Assembly: GCF_040412425.1 (NCBI RefSeq)
Contig: NC_089788.1
Coordinates: 62,652,720-62,716,719, forward strand
DNA length: 64,000 bases
Direction of reading: 5' to 3'
Source of the DNA: Macrobrachium rosenbergii
Lineage: Eukaryota > Arthropoda > Malacostraca > Decapoda > Palaemonidae
Shown: positions 42,601 to 56,753 of the stretch, one piece after another
Numbering within the stretch: the first letter of the stretch is position 1
Layout of the letters: the number at the start of each line of letters is the position of its first letter
The notes under the pieces: generated by a model
Database searches by the model: none
Told to the model about the DNA's origin: nothing
Seen by the model: only the letters and a program-made list of their open reading frames with translations
Made by a program: the position numbers and the translations under genes

Positions 42601-45600
42601 TTACTCAAATTACTGCCCTCCTTTCAATTTTCTTTCTATCTTTGTAAAAAAAAAAAATGTACTTGCTCCTTTTCCTATGCTACATGTATTGTTTTTTCCT
42701 TCATACCTGCCTGGACAAATAAACAAATGGCAACACAATGTAAATGCAGCATTCAAGCCCTTGCACTGAGTACAGTATACAAACTAAAGGTCTGTTCATT
42801 TCTAAGGTACTAATACAATACTTTGCAGCAAAAGCATCTCTCTGATTCAAGGCAGCACCCAATACCAGGCATTTTTTGAAATTAAGAGAAAATGCATTAA
42901 AAAATTATGAAATGCAACCAAAAATTAGGCTAGTCCTTATATATTATATATGCACAAGTATAAATTTTAGCAAATATACAGTAATGTTATATTAAAATGA
43001 AAAAGAGGCATATTCTTCTACATGTTCCGTCCATTCAAAATTACTATCTTAGTCTCAGTGTCATATCCCCTTATGTAAATATTATTATTGTTATAAACTT
43101 AACTACATATTTAAAGACCTGAGTTCACCCTGGATTCCAGTCATGAAACAAAGTAATATACCATACCATCTTAAATCCTTAGACAAGTTGATCTATCGAG
43201 ATAAGGAAAATAAGCATGAACCTGTTTTCTTTTAGACCTAGTTTCAGGGAGAATACTGTGCTAAAAATCTTACCTCTAACAGGGTTATGATCAAGATAAT
43301 CAAAATATCATAGTTGGCCTTTCACAAGATAAAACCAGAAAACAACTCTTATAACCACAAACGTACAAACCCCACTGGGTATGTATTGCTTAGTGTGCTT
43401 TACACAGCACACTGAAATTCATTGCAGCACTGCTCCCTGCTTTTTAATTTTCATCTGATCCTTATGGTCTCAAACCTAACTGATGAATTTATTTTGCTTT
43501 ACCTTGTTCCAATTTTCAGCTATAATTTAAGAACAAATCCTTTGGGTATGCCCTACCAGTGTCTCAAAGCATAATTAACTGGTCTCATTCAGCTAATTTA
43601 CCACACAGGAAAGAATTTACATTATATCCTTCTACTAAAATACCACTTTTCTATGTACTCACAGAACTAGGAGGCTGCATCAAGTTTTCATCACCGCTTG
43701 TGAATGGTGGATCCTTCAACACTGGTGGGGGTTGTATGTTCTCCAATGGCACTAAAGGAGAACGCTGCACCTGACTAAGGTTTCCATGCCTCACTACAGG
43801 AACAGGGGACTTTGAATCCAATGATGAACAGCCTACAGATAAAGTTAGTTATAAATGATTTGTTTAACCAGACCTCTGAACCCTCCTAGGGTTAGTACCC
43901 TACGGATAAAGAATAGTCAATATTCTTTTAGAACAAATATGCTTTAAAGATTTTCTCAAGAATGATTAACCAATTAATAATGAGAAAACACACCAATGCT
44001 GTGAAGTCATTCTAACAAACAAAATTCCTTTATGCAAACTACCACCTAAAAATAGTAATACTTACCGAAGGATGTATTGTCAACTGAAAATGTCGAGTCC
44101 AAATTTTCCTGTTTGAATAGCTTCTTTGAGGCAGTTTTTTCTTTACCTTCTCCACATACAGGAATGTCGTCTGGACCACCAGTGCCACTCAAATCTACAG
44201 TTGTGTTTAATATCTTTTTACTACTAGCAATAATACTGTCTATACAGCTCCTTATATTAGGATTAGTGATTTCATCAGTTTTAAATGCTTTCGTTGTACT
44301 CAAGCACGTGTAGGGTGATGCATCTCTCGTTCTATTAGGAAGATCTACAGTAGTATTAAGCGCACTCACATTAGAAGACAAGTCCATTGTCACATTTAGG
44401 GCCTTAGCAGGTGTAACAGCAAATGTGGCATTCATTGAACATTCAACTGGTTGGATATCTTCTAAAAGTTCAGTAGTATTTAAACCCTTACTGATGTTCC
44501 CAGGATTCTCTTTTGACCCTGCTTGCTTATCTACCATACTAACAAACAAAGAAGGCATACTTATGACTCCTGCCTGTTCTTGTGCTGAACCTGGTAAATG
44601 ATTGTCAGCCAAAGTTGGACAAACTACATACGATCCATTGGCCACACCTGTTTCAGTCTGGTAACCTTCCACAGTGGTAATAGTGGGTAAACTATAACTA
44701 GGTTCTGAATGAGAAGAATTATTCAGTGGAGACTGAGTTTTATCACCACTGTCTGTGGCTGAGCAAGAAGATACATGAGAATATGGATTTACTCTTGGAG
44801 CATAAACACTGCCAATAACTGGTGAGGGTTCTTGTGTAAAATCAGCAACCTCAGAGCTGTATGTTGACAACACAGGGGACTCTGGAAATACATGCTCCTG
44901 AGATCCTAATGTTATTTCAGATCCTGTGGTTATTTCATCTTTCAATACTTCAGGTTCTTCCGAATTAGATTCACATTCTGACAAAGTTGTCAATTTTCCA
45001 CTATGAAGAGAAGGGGCACTTTTGCTGTTCTTCATTATGGACCGCCTGGAAAAATACAGAAAAATTCAGACTATACCCAACAATAGTTACCTATTATAAA
45101 AAGTAAATTCTACAATTTTAAAACGACAGTAGTTGTCTTCTATACATAAACCAACTGAACACACACACTGACTATTTCAAAATAAATCCTTACAAATCAT
45201 TCCTTTCTCTTGAAACTTTTGCTCAACCACTAGAACGTAAATTTTAAGATTGATGGATTTTTACATCAAGGAGCTGCAATAGTGATCAGAAAGATATTAA
45301 TTTTTGTAAACAAAGTCACATAGTGTTACCCACTTCATATAATTTACCATGTATAACACACCAAAATTTCATAAAAAGTCCCACAAAATTTTTATATTTA
45401 ACAAGCTAGGTAAATTTCATTCATAGATATATAATACTTGACTTAATTTTAGATAAATTTTATTATTATAAACTGATAATATCTATAATAACTGGATCAT
45501 TAAAAATAAAGTACTGGAATCAAATCAGTCATGTAACAATAATCCTAGAGGTCCTGGTAATTTTATTCTATCTTTGCTTAATTTTAATACTATATATACT

Positions 45601-47654
45601 AATTTAACACCAAGATCTAATCAAATGCACTGAGGCCTTATATAATAGGTATACAGTATTCACTCTGATTTAGAAATATACTATAAAAATAAAAGAATAG
45701 TAATTGGAAAAACTAACTTTTGTCTGGATAAACCATTACTATACTGAATTTGATATATAAATTTATAGACAGTATCCCTATGGGTGCTAATTAAAGCCCT
45801 AAAACTACCAATTTATATTACATTTTATGAATCTAAATTCTTTCAAAGTAATGCAAAGAGACAAATACAAAAGTACATATAGACAAAGATCTATTATCAT
45901 TAAATAAGAGAATATATTATTCTAGATTAATCCAGTAAATCCCAGAATATTATAAGTTTCTAGAATTAAAAATGCCCCTCATAAAACACGATCCTTCTTA
46001 GATATCAATAAATTCCTAAATAAACTTTGTAATAGAAATTTTAATTTTGAAATACTATGACTGACTACTTTTTACTTGAAATATCACTGAATGTGAATTA
46101 GGAGTCATTTGCTTAAATTTTCTTGATTTGCAAATGTTTGTATGAGTGTGAAGACTTTTATAACTGTCAATTATTTGTTCATAAACTAATAATAAATTTC
46201 CAAAGTGGACATTTAAAAACTATTAATAATAAATTTGAATGCAAATACTCATTTAAAATACTGCACAAAACTACAGCTTACAATCACCTGAACAGCATTT
46301 TCACTAAATTTCTAATTTAAACATGAATTAAAAATATTAAAATGTTCATTACTGCAGAATCACAAATACCTGAAAACTTTATTCGACTCTTGAGGAACAG
46401 TTGGAGAGATGTATACACTAGGCAAAAGTGGAAGGTGTGTAATACGATTAACATCCAATACATGCCGAGTTAAATCACTAGCAGGTTTCTGCACGAGTTT
46501 TTCTTCGCTTTGCTGATCAGCCCACAATATCTTACTTTCATCCATACTGTCTATAACACCCTGCAATGTACTGCTCATTAAAAATATCTGCAAACTTCTT
46601 AAAAACTGTAATTAAATTTAATCAATAAAGCAGATCACTGGTTTAGGAATAAAATCTTTATTGGGATTCAGCCATGATATTCAACCAAAAACATAACATA
46701 CTGAGGATGATTTGTATTCATCAAAGCTACACAAACTAGAGTATTTATCTAAATAAATACTCTGCATGCTCAAAGGACAAAGGAAAAAATCATGGCCCCA
46801 GTACCAGCACTGTATCACAAGTCAAGGAAAACTGACAATAAAACTGGATTCCAAGCCAAGGCCATCTGTCCCATGGAGCACCATGCATTCAATGAATGCT
46901 GAACTAGTAGACTCCATAAGAACATAATGGCCTTCCCCTCTCAGCATTTAGTAAAATTGATTAAATTTAAACAAAGCCTAAATGCATTAGTAAACATTAT
47001 ATTGAAAAGTATAGTAAACATTATATTGAAATTAAGTTAAGATTTCTTAAATTCTGACTAGTCTTTACATGCTGGAATACTAATTTTGCAAATATCTTAT
47101 TGAAGGTAAAACCTGAAAGTGTCAGCTAAATGCTGCACAAAAGTTAGGTTTTGTACAAAAGGCCTCATATATTTATAAAATCAATGCAACTTGCTTTAGG
47201 TCATTTGTCCTCCCTTTGCTAAAATACTGTTTTCCGGTATGGATATCCGCTTCTGCCAGAGAGTTAACTCTTTTTAGACAGAGTGGTTCTTGGTGGTAGG
47301 TTCTGTTTCTTAATATTAGCAGTTATGATTGGCTGGCTGAGTTGCCAAGGAGAATTGTAAGCCAATCACACCAATTTAATTCCAAAACATCAAAATTGAG
47401 AGAGGTTCTATGTTGCCACGATTTTGGCAATTCATTCTTCCAGCTGTGGTTTGATCATGGCATATTGGAATGTAAGGGTTAAAACTGACAGTCTTAATAC
47501 TGAGGAGGAACACATAAGGATTGCATTCAGACATTATTATATTAAATATAAGACTGTTTACCCAGCTTTTCCCATATGCTACATACCAGCAATCTCCCTA
47601 TATAGAAACCTACATATATCATAACCAACATATTTGAAAGATTTGAAAGACTGG

Positions 47655-47715
<61 letters not shown>

Positions 47716-50700
47716 AGAGAGAGAACTGAGACAGACACTTTGAGAGGGTCTGGTCTTCAACTTAACACTTTGGGTCTGCTTTCTAATAGACCCATATATT
47801 ATAGCCTGCACTTGAATATTTTCTAGATATCTAAAGTTCCTAACCTAAATTAACTTCTACTTTACACTTCAGGAGATATATAAAAAATGTATCACATTAA
47901 AATGGTAGCAAAGAAAAACTAATCATATTGTGGTAACTTCTAAGTACACAAGTTTGCTAGGTTGAAGTGTTATTATATGGGTCATTACTACACTGGCTTA
48001 TATATCCAAGCTTTCCTGGGATACAGCTGCCAAAAGCCAAAACCATAGATGGGTAAGACTCTAGTCATGATTTTAAATAACATGTACCAGACTAATACCC
48101 ATCAGTGGTAATAGCCAACATTCCCAAGTTGCGAAGATCCACCGAGAAGATTAAAAAAGATTATCATACTAATTAACTGGTTCATAGAGTGACATTTTCA
48201 AAATCATCAGTTATTATATATGCAGATAAAACATACCCAAATGCAGTTAAATGTAGCTATTAAACAGTCAGGTGGATAAGTAATCTTCTAGTCATGTTAT
48301 ATAAATCACCATGATATAGAAAACTACTTATCCAACCAGCTGTCTACAACCTTTTACTCAAATATTCACATGTACAGGTCAAAATACACTACCCTTTAGC
48401 CATTAAATTTTAAAAATTATATGCACCTGTCAAAAGACACCACCACCACTGGAATACAGAATTTAGGCCTAAGGCCAAGTGCTGGGACCTATGAGGTCAT
48501 TCAGCACTGAAAGGTAAATTAAAAGTAAGAAGGTTTGAAAGGTGTAACAAGAGGAAAACCACACAGTTGCACTATGAAACAATTGTTAGAGAAGGTGGAA
48601 AGTCAGATGGAAGGTATTATGAATGGAGGTACAGTAGAAGTAATTAAAGAGGTTGCAACTAGGGCCGAAGGGATGCTGCAAAGAACCTCAAGTAATTGCC
48701 TACAGTGCACCAAGTGAGGTGCACTGACAGCACTACTCCACTACGGGGCAAAGGTGCAGTTATGACACTAACAATTTAATCGTTGTCCCTTCAATCAGAA
48801 AAATGAGCAATAGGAACAGTTCTCCTGCTTTAAAACAAAGACTAAGCCCTGAAAATAAAGATGATTTATATGGTTTTCAAAACTGCTCTATATTTTTGCA
48901 AATTAGTTTTTTTAACTTAAAAATATCAGTACTGTATGGTCATTTCTATACAAGATATTAATAATTGGATGCTTTATTCCAAGTAGAACTACCCAAGATG
49001 CATCATCCCAGTTCTCTGCATCTACCCTCATTCTGCTGTGCAACTAACATCAACAAAGTAGCACCTCTCCCAGTTCACCTATAGTATATAAATCTAAGGC
49101 CATGCAATCCTTTGCTATCTTCTATGTCTTTCTTTCCTTGTTTCCCTCCTTTCCCTTTCTCCTGTATTTTCCACTTCTGGGGATTGATCATACGCGTGTG
49201 TGTGCAGATGTAAGTATGCTCTACCACTCCTCATTGAAAGAGGAACGGAGGGAGTCATATCTACTGACCATCAAAACAGAAATTGGCAGCATGTAACTAA
49301 CATGCATTTGGCATGACCAGAAAAATAACAGCCGCTCGCTGCTAGGAGAAAGAGGTTAAAAAGAGAAAGAACACCAGTCACCTTTCTTTCAATCAACCTA
49401 CCACCACCACAACACTTAGCAGTTTTGTTCTGTCCTAGTGGAGCTCAGGCAGTTATACATGTTGAGCAACCACCACAAGTTCTAAGGAGAGAGCATCCAA
49501 GGACCCAAGTGCAACTTCCATCATATAGATGGGCAAATTCAATCATGCACAAAGACATACCAGGAATTTGGCACTGGCAAACACCTGACCTCAGTACTTG
49601 ACACTGCAAAATTCCTCCTGAACATTACAGATGGGACAAAGCCCATGAGCTCTTTTGTCTTCACCCAGGGTATAGAATTGTCTCTCCTAGCTGATTTGCT
49701 TACTAGCTTGATGACCTCCCAGGGTCCAAAACTATATGGTGTTCTTGGATATTTCATTTTTTGTGCTCGCTAGTACTAATGAACTGTTACTTACATTTGA
49801 CATGAAACAGTTCGTTTTGGTCAGTAGTCTCCAAGGAATACGAATGGAAAAAGAACTCTCTCGCCAATGACTGGCAGGTTCTACGTTTCCACCACTCAAA
49901 AACAATAAAATAAGTGAGAAGCCACATCCTTCCAAGTGCTGCATAAAGGACAACAGTCACACTGTGGTAGTCTAAGCTTAGTTTGCATGAATTAATTTTT
50001 TTTTTTTTGGTGTTTGTGGGTGTGTAATTGTTGGTTAATATTTGTGTTTTTCCTTTTTTACTTGCAGTTGCTTGAGAGTGGTAGGGTAGACCGGACTCCC
50101 CTTCGCCCAGATGCCCATAGTTGAATACTTACCCTGCTTCGCAGGAAGTATTACCTATAAATTGCTGTTATGTGGTCATTAATTGGGTAATGGGGCACAT
50201 GATGAAAACTGGCATTTTACCAAACATCTCTATTGGAAATATGGAAAACTCAGTATGCAAATCAGTTGTGTGAACTGTGTCTTTAAATAAGTTGTGGGAA
50301 CCTAGAGTCTGATTTATTCTAGTTCCAGTAGGAATTGATAATACAAAACATTTTCAAGTGATTGCTGAAAGAGAAATTCCAAGGAAATCAAAACCATTGT
50401 GAGATGAATCAGTGTGAGAGTCAGGCTGACAGTGAAGCTGTATACTAAATCAATGCTGGAAAATTCCAAGTAGACTCAATAAAGATTTTATCTTTCAACT
50501 ATATGTAGTATTAAGGTTAATAATTTGCACCAGACTATTAATCTAATATCTTTTGTATATATATTGTAATATTAAAGTCATAAATTATGTTCAGGAAAGT
50601 AAGAGTTTCATTTAATAACGTTCAAATTTGTTCCCAATATCCTGCTCCAGCTGTGTAAGAGATGAGAGCTCCTACAACATCCCATTCCCACAAAGACTGC

Positions 50701-53700
50701 AGGCAGGGCAAGAATGTTCAAATTTTCTCAAGCATTTGGAAACTCCAACCAAGGTGGAGGTCCAAGTCCTAAAGCTGTAAGAACCAGGAAAAGATGAATA
50801 GTAATCCCTAGTGCAGAAACAGAAAGGAGCTTGTCTTGGTAGAGGTAGACAAGAAACTGCCATTAGCTAAAAAGTGACTCCTACAGGAGATACACACATC
50901 TGACAACTGCAAACAATGAGAGCCTATACAAGCCTGCAAGAAAAGGCTCTCCTGTATGAAATGATGGATAGTCTCAAACGATGTAGTGCAAGCAGCTCCA
51001 CCGGTGGTACCTCAATAGATGTTGGCCATAAAAGTAGTTCCTTTGGCAGTTCAACAAGGCCCCATAGATAAGATTCCACTCAGCTTGTGGTCAGTAAGGA
51101 GCTACCAAAAGTAATTCTGAGACCAGGAGTGACCAGCACTCAGTGATTACTTGGTGGACCAGGCACAACAAAGGTAAAACACATCCATCAAGGTTGTGCC
51201 AGGGACTGGAAGGCTTCCAATGCAGCCCAGGGGTCATACACTGGCAAGCAGAGCATTAACATCTTCCTTTTAGCTGCATGGCAAGCAGGCTGATCACCAT
51301 GATTCCCCAAACTCAAACTGCTTTTCCACTATTTGAAGTGTAGGGACCATCTAGTCCCCATGATCTATGCCGAGACTAAGCTGATTAACCCAGACATTCC
51401 ACTGGAGTGGAATGTATTAGCAGCTAAATGGTACCACAAACCACTTGTCGACACGACACAACACAGTTCAAGGATGGCATACACTCCTGACCTTTTCGAT
51501 TGATCGATCGAGACTCCCAATATAAACTCAACCATGCCCAGGACATTAATGCCATTCCACCAAGATAAATTATCCCAGTAATATCTCTGACACTAGTCTT
51601 TCGGAACATCTGCAAGGCAAATTGTGCTGAAGAAAAGCTGTTGTTTCCCGAAGTGAGTGGGTGGGTCCCCTAACCCCTCACTTGCGTGCCACTAAGCACC
51701 TTATACCATACGAAAGTAAGGTTTATAATCTCACAAGAGCAACAGACCCTTCTCTCTATTCCCAATGTCTTAAAAAAAAAAAAAAAAAAAAAAAAACTTA
51801 CAAACACCAAAATTCTCTTTAAATTTTACCCACCTCAAAGAGTTGTTCAAACTTTGGTAAACACACACTGTTGGCTCGTAACTGAATGTAAAACTCCTTC
51901 ACCACATGCAAGAGCTGACCGATGAAGTGCTCTGTTGAGCAGTGGTCAGTTAAAATTTCTTTAAGTATTCCCTTTAGGTACTCACTGTAGCGTCCAATGT
52001 CATGTTCAACAAGCTGAAAAATATAAAATTACACTGCTTACTGTTTGCATAATCTAGTTCAGCAACTTATGCTACTTATTTCATAATCTAGTTCAACCAC
52101 TTAATATTTCTCTTATAATGAAAATCTAGTTTTATTCAGGACAATGGGAATCTTGATCTCTTGTCAGACACATACCGAGGCTTCAATCTTTTCTATTAAG
52201 TATTTTGAAGACTGGGATGGCTGGGAAGTATCATGTCCCCATTGATTCAGATCATCTTGGATGGATAACAACTTATTCATGTTTGCCTCAAGTTTCCCTT
52301 CTAGAGTTTCTTGCAGCTTCTTTGTCTGTTCCAGTCTAGTGGTGAAGTTCCTTATACTTCGTTCACACTTAGAAATACTCTGAAAGGATAAGTAAAAATC
52401 ATGTGGTACATTAATACAAATCTAACATGTTTTCAAAATACAACAAACCATTTAAAATGTGTGAATATATTTACCTTATCTAATCGATGAGATGTATAGG
52501 ATATCATCTTCATTCTTTGTAAACGTAGATTACAATTATATATCTTCAGCTCCAGCTCCCGCTGCGAACTCTCCAACTGCAGCAATTCTCTTCGCAAAGC
52601 CTTTCGCTCTATGCTAATATCCTTAAGGCAATTTTGAACTTCCTGTTCATCTTCAGCCACTACAAATGCCAATGATCGTGCCTTTGCTGCTTCTACAGTC
52701 TTTTCCTGCATACAAAAAGAAATTAGTAAAATTAAGGAACCGAACTAGGACATGTTCCTCTTCGTTTTTTTGTTTATATTCATTTATTCATACACTCTGT
52801 TCAAAACCCACAAACCTGTAGCTGTTTCCGCAACACTTCTATCTCATTCTCAAGTTCACTATACTTTTCCAAATTCTCCTTGGCCCGTTCAAGTTCTAAC
52901 TGCTCCTTTCCCATCTGGTCTTCCTTTTCTTCATAATACTTTACCTACGTACAAAATTGTCAGAAATTAAAAAGAAAATACGAGACAAGGAACAATTTGT
53001 AAAATTTGAATCATGTCACCAAAGATTCAGCAAGAAAAAACTTTCCACCACATACAGGAATTCCTTAAACATACCTTATCTTTCAAGGAGCATATTTCTT
53101 TGCGTAAATCTTCAACAATCTTGACATACTGAGACACATGATGGTCTACATTCATAAGGTTTTTCTTCAACTGTAATAAAAACATTAAATTGTAGTATGC
53201 AAACTCAACAGAATAAAGAAAGTTCATAAAAAACAGTACCATAAAATGCCAAATTCTACATTAATTTGTATTTTTCTTAACATACGAACCTACACTTTTA
53301 TACATGAAATATTCACACTTAGGCATGCTTCGGATGTAACTGAATAAACTCAAAAATTCCAAATCAGGGCTATGCGGGTGGTATGAGGAGGGTAAGACTA
53401 TATCTGTGAAAGTGTAGTTTGTGTTTGGAAAAATGCAAATTACTTTAGAAACTGCTATTTGCTCCGACATGAATATGAACTATGCCTTTATATATGGAGG
53501 CTCAGTCAAGGGCAGGAGGCCGATCTCACATAAGGTCATCTGGTGGGCCCATCCCTACAGGGTACCCACACAAGAAGCTGTTCCAATTGCCCTGTCGAGG
53601 ATCCCCTCCTGTAGTGTACAGGCAGTCCCCACTTTCTGGCGACATCAGTTAACGGCGATCCGGTTTTACGGCACTTGTCTAGTGACACCATGAACTGGAT

Positions 53701-56664
53701 TTTTGGCGCCAATTTCCGTTTAACGGCAGAGCCGATCTCCGCTTAACAGCAGTGCTGATATCCAGTTAACGGCATCGTTAAGCAGGTCATTAGTGCTATT
53801 ATCGCTAATTTTCAGTTAGCAGCACTTAGCTGGGAACAGAACCCCCACTGTTAACTGGGGACTGCCTCCTGAACTTCAGGTTGCCATTATGCAGGAAGTG
53901 ACAAAGTGTCATCTAAGTATTCACCAATCCCAAAATGACAAACCTGAGGACCCCTCTCCTCACTGAGCAAAGCTCCCCGAGGGCTCAACACTCCTGTATC
54001 ACAAGTTGGACTGCGGCTACTGTACTGGGTCCAAGGAGAAAGAAGTGACGGCCGATTGTCTCTTCCACATCACTTGTTCTCAGAACCTGGAGGACCAAGT
54101 GGTTCTCCTTGAATACTACTGAGGGTACTATCTCCCTATGCAGTGTGCCTTTATTCTGCCTGGGGAAAGGTTGCCTTCTGGACCGATCTGGTATGCCCTG
54201 ATGATGACTGCTCTGTACCTCTTGACCTCGGTCACGGAAAGGGCCTTCTCTTGGTGTAGGATGATAAAGTCTGCCACTTTCTTTACAGTTGTCTCGAGTG
54301 GAGTAAGAACTTTCCCACAAAACCAACAATGGAAGCCCTTCCATTTTCCCTGGTGCACTCCGGCAGACAATGGTCTGAGGTGGTTGGAGATGGCACTTGC
54401 AACTTTCTCTGAAAAACCTTTCTTTCTAAGGAGCTGCTTGACAGACTCCAACCATGGAGTGAGGTTACAGCCTGGTGGTACCGCCCATTGTGTTCTTGCC
54501 TCAATAACGTAGAAGTGGGAGAAAGCTCCCTTGGAACACCAGTAGTAGATGGAGCAGGTCTGCACACCACTCTGCTTGGGGCCACCTTGGAACTATAAAT
54601 GTTATTCTCAGCCACTGGACACGAAAAGTCTAATGATGACCTTCCAAGTTGGCTGAACAGGAGGAAGGCATGTGCGTCCATATTGTCCAAAGGTTGCTGG
54701 AAGGCATCCTGAAGACCAGCCCTTTGGATGGGGCCTGGAACAATACAGTGGTAGCTTCTTGTTCCCAGCTGTGGCAGAGGACAAACATCTGTCTCTCCCA
54801 CAGACTCAGCAATTTGTTCGTGATGCCCTGTTCCAGGGCTCCATCTGTACCTACTATTTGTTCTGCTCTATTAAAGTCGTCTGCCATGATGTTTTTCTTA
54901 CCCGGGATTTACCTAGCAGTTCATACCAACCCCCAGGTCTCTGACTACTGGTGTATCTCCATTAGTTTTTCCTAGAAGTGCTTGAGTGCCAGCCAGACTG
55001 CTTGCATCTCCAACAGGTTCATATGCTCCTCTCTCTGTAGGTCTCCACATCCTCGAAACGCACTCATCCTTTCAGATGAGCACCCCATCCCCTTCGGGAT
55101 TCCAAGAATACCAGCATCTCCGGTGGGGGCCAGCTGAATGGTACCTCCTGCAGGTGGTTCTTGGGATCTCTCCACCACGGCAGGTCCTCTGTGACCCTGG
55201 TCAGCAAATCGAATGAATACAACGGGGCTTCTTGTTTCTTCCTCCAGGTCATTTTTGGCTGGCACTAGAGGAATCTGATTTGGGTTCTCCCCTGGGAACT
55301 AGTTTTTCCCAATTATGATCTGCCACTGTTCCACTGGTTGCTGGGTTGGGGGAAGGAATGGCCCTGATACCCCAACAGGTTGGCAATCCTTATGTCTGAT
55401 GGAAAAGCCCTCCCCAGCATGGTGTCGATCCTAATCCTCATGCATTTGATGGTCTGCTTTGGGGAGAGGTCTGACTAAGGCAAATTTACAACCACCCCCA
55501 CGTCCTTGCAAAGAGATAAGACCTGGTCCCTATGGCGTTCCGCTTCGATGACTGAGGATGCTAGGATAAGTCATTCGTCTAAGTATCTTTGCATTCTTAT
55601 CCTTTTTGGTGTGCCCAAGGGAAGACTAGCTGGAACACTCACATGAAGACTTGGGGCGCTGTTGCTAGTCCAAAGCAAATGGCCCCAAACTGGTTGATTA
55701 ATTTTAGGGATACGAACCTCGGAACTTCCTGGACTCTGCCTGTCTATGGATACCATATAATCCTTGCCCCTGATGGGGTCCAGACAGACTGTGGTGTCCC
55801 ATAGAGAAGGACAACTGCTGGAGGTAGAGGTTCAGGACAGACAAGTCTGTGACCAAACACCATCTCCCTGTGATGGATGTGAAGACCAACTGAGGAGCCC
55901 CCTTCGCTGGTTGTCCAGGCATTCCCACTGGGGAGATCTCAGCTTGCATTTGTCGCAGCTCTGCCTCACAGCAAGAGGATCAGGGAGACAGAGTGGAGCA
56001 GGACGAGGGCCTGTCACCAGATGCTTTTTGGTCCCAGTCAGATCCGGTCCCAAACAGGGGGTGGGCTACTCACTAGCAGGGACTTGAGTGGCGCTGAAGG
56101 GCAGTCTGTACCTCTATCTTGGGACAGACACTGCCCCTTCCACCGCTCTATAAGAAATGGGGGACACACACACAAAAAAGGCAGAAGTGAATACTCAAGG
56201 TTCTCCTGAATGCAGTTCCTCTGGCTCCAGGGTCTCTTCTCCAGGAGAGCAGATTCCTACTCCTGCAACTCCCTGACTGTTCTGATGTGTGCTTTTTCCT
56301 AGGCAATAGGTTCTACTTTGCAGTGTCCCCTCCTTCCCCCCTTCTCACTGATCTTGTCTGATCTCTCCCCCTACAGGGAGGGAGGGATCCCTCTATTGAC
56401 ATTGCTTCTGTAAGCTGTAATCTATTAGGAGGAGCAATCCACCAAAGGAAAGTGGGGGGGGGGTTAAAACTCTGGGTGGCAGCGAGGTTAAGAGCAAAAT
56501 GTGGCTCGCTCAGCTCTCCTTCTGTTAGCAAGGAAGCTCTTTCTCTTCCCCCTCCCTGAGCCTCGGGTGTCAGAGACACTCTAAGTCTCTCTCTCTCTCT
56601 ACTCTGGGACTTGACTTGGGGCGACAGAGAGGGAGAGATCTGTAAGGGACCTTCAATGGTGGTG

Positions 56665-56753
<89 letters not shown>

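Larger units (their letters stand above)
46588..51833. other. Kinesin intron g/h (5.2 kb)
   Basis: Holds a ~300-bp interspersed repeat (48450-48748) and a (GA)n array (47658-47714). The less AT-rich part at 49.4-51.7 kb looks repeat-derived, with several 60-73-codon minus-strand frames, but I cannot assign it to a family. An A-run lies at 51771-51796. Confidence 0.5.

Noticed and set aside
44077..44313. 78-codon plus-strand frame opposite kinesin exon i
   Set aside because: Shadow of the coding exon on the other strand.
49539..49953. Two minus-strand frames of about 72 codons in the kinesin g/h intron as a possible processed gene
   Set aside because: No recognisable domain and no splice phase linking them to the kinesin; probably repeat-derived, family unknown.
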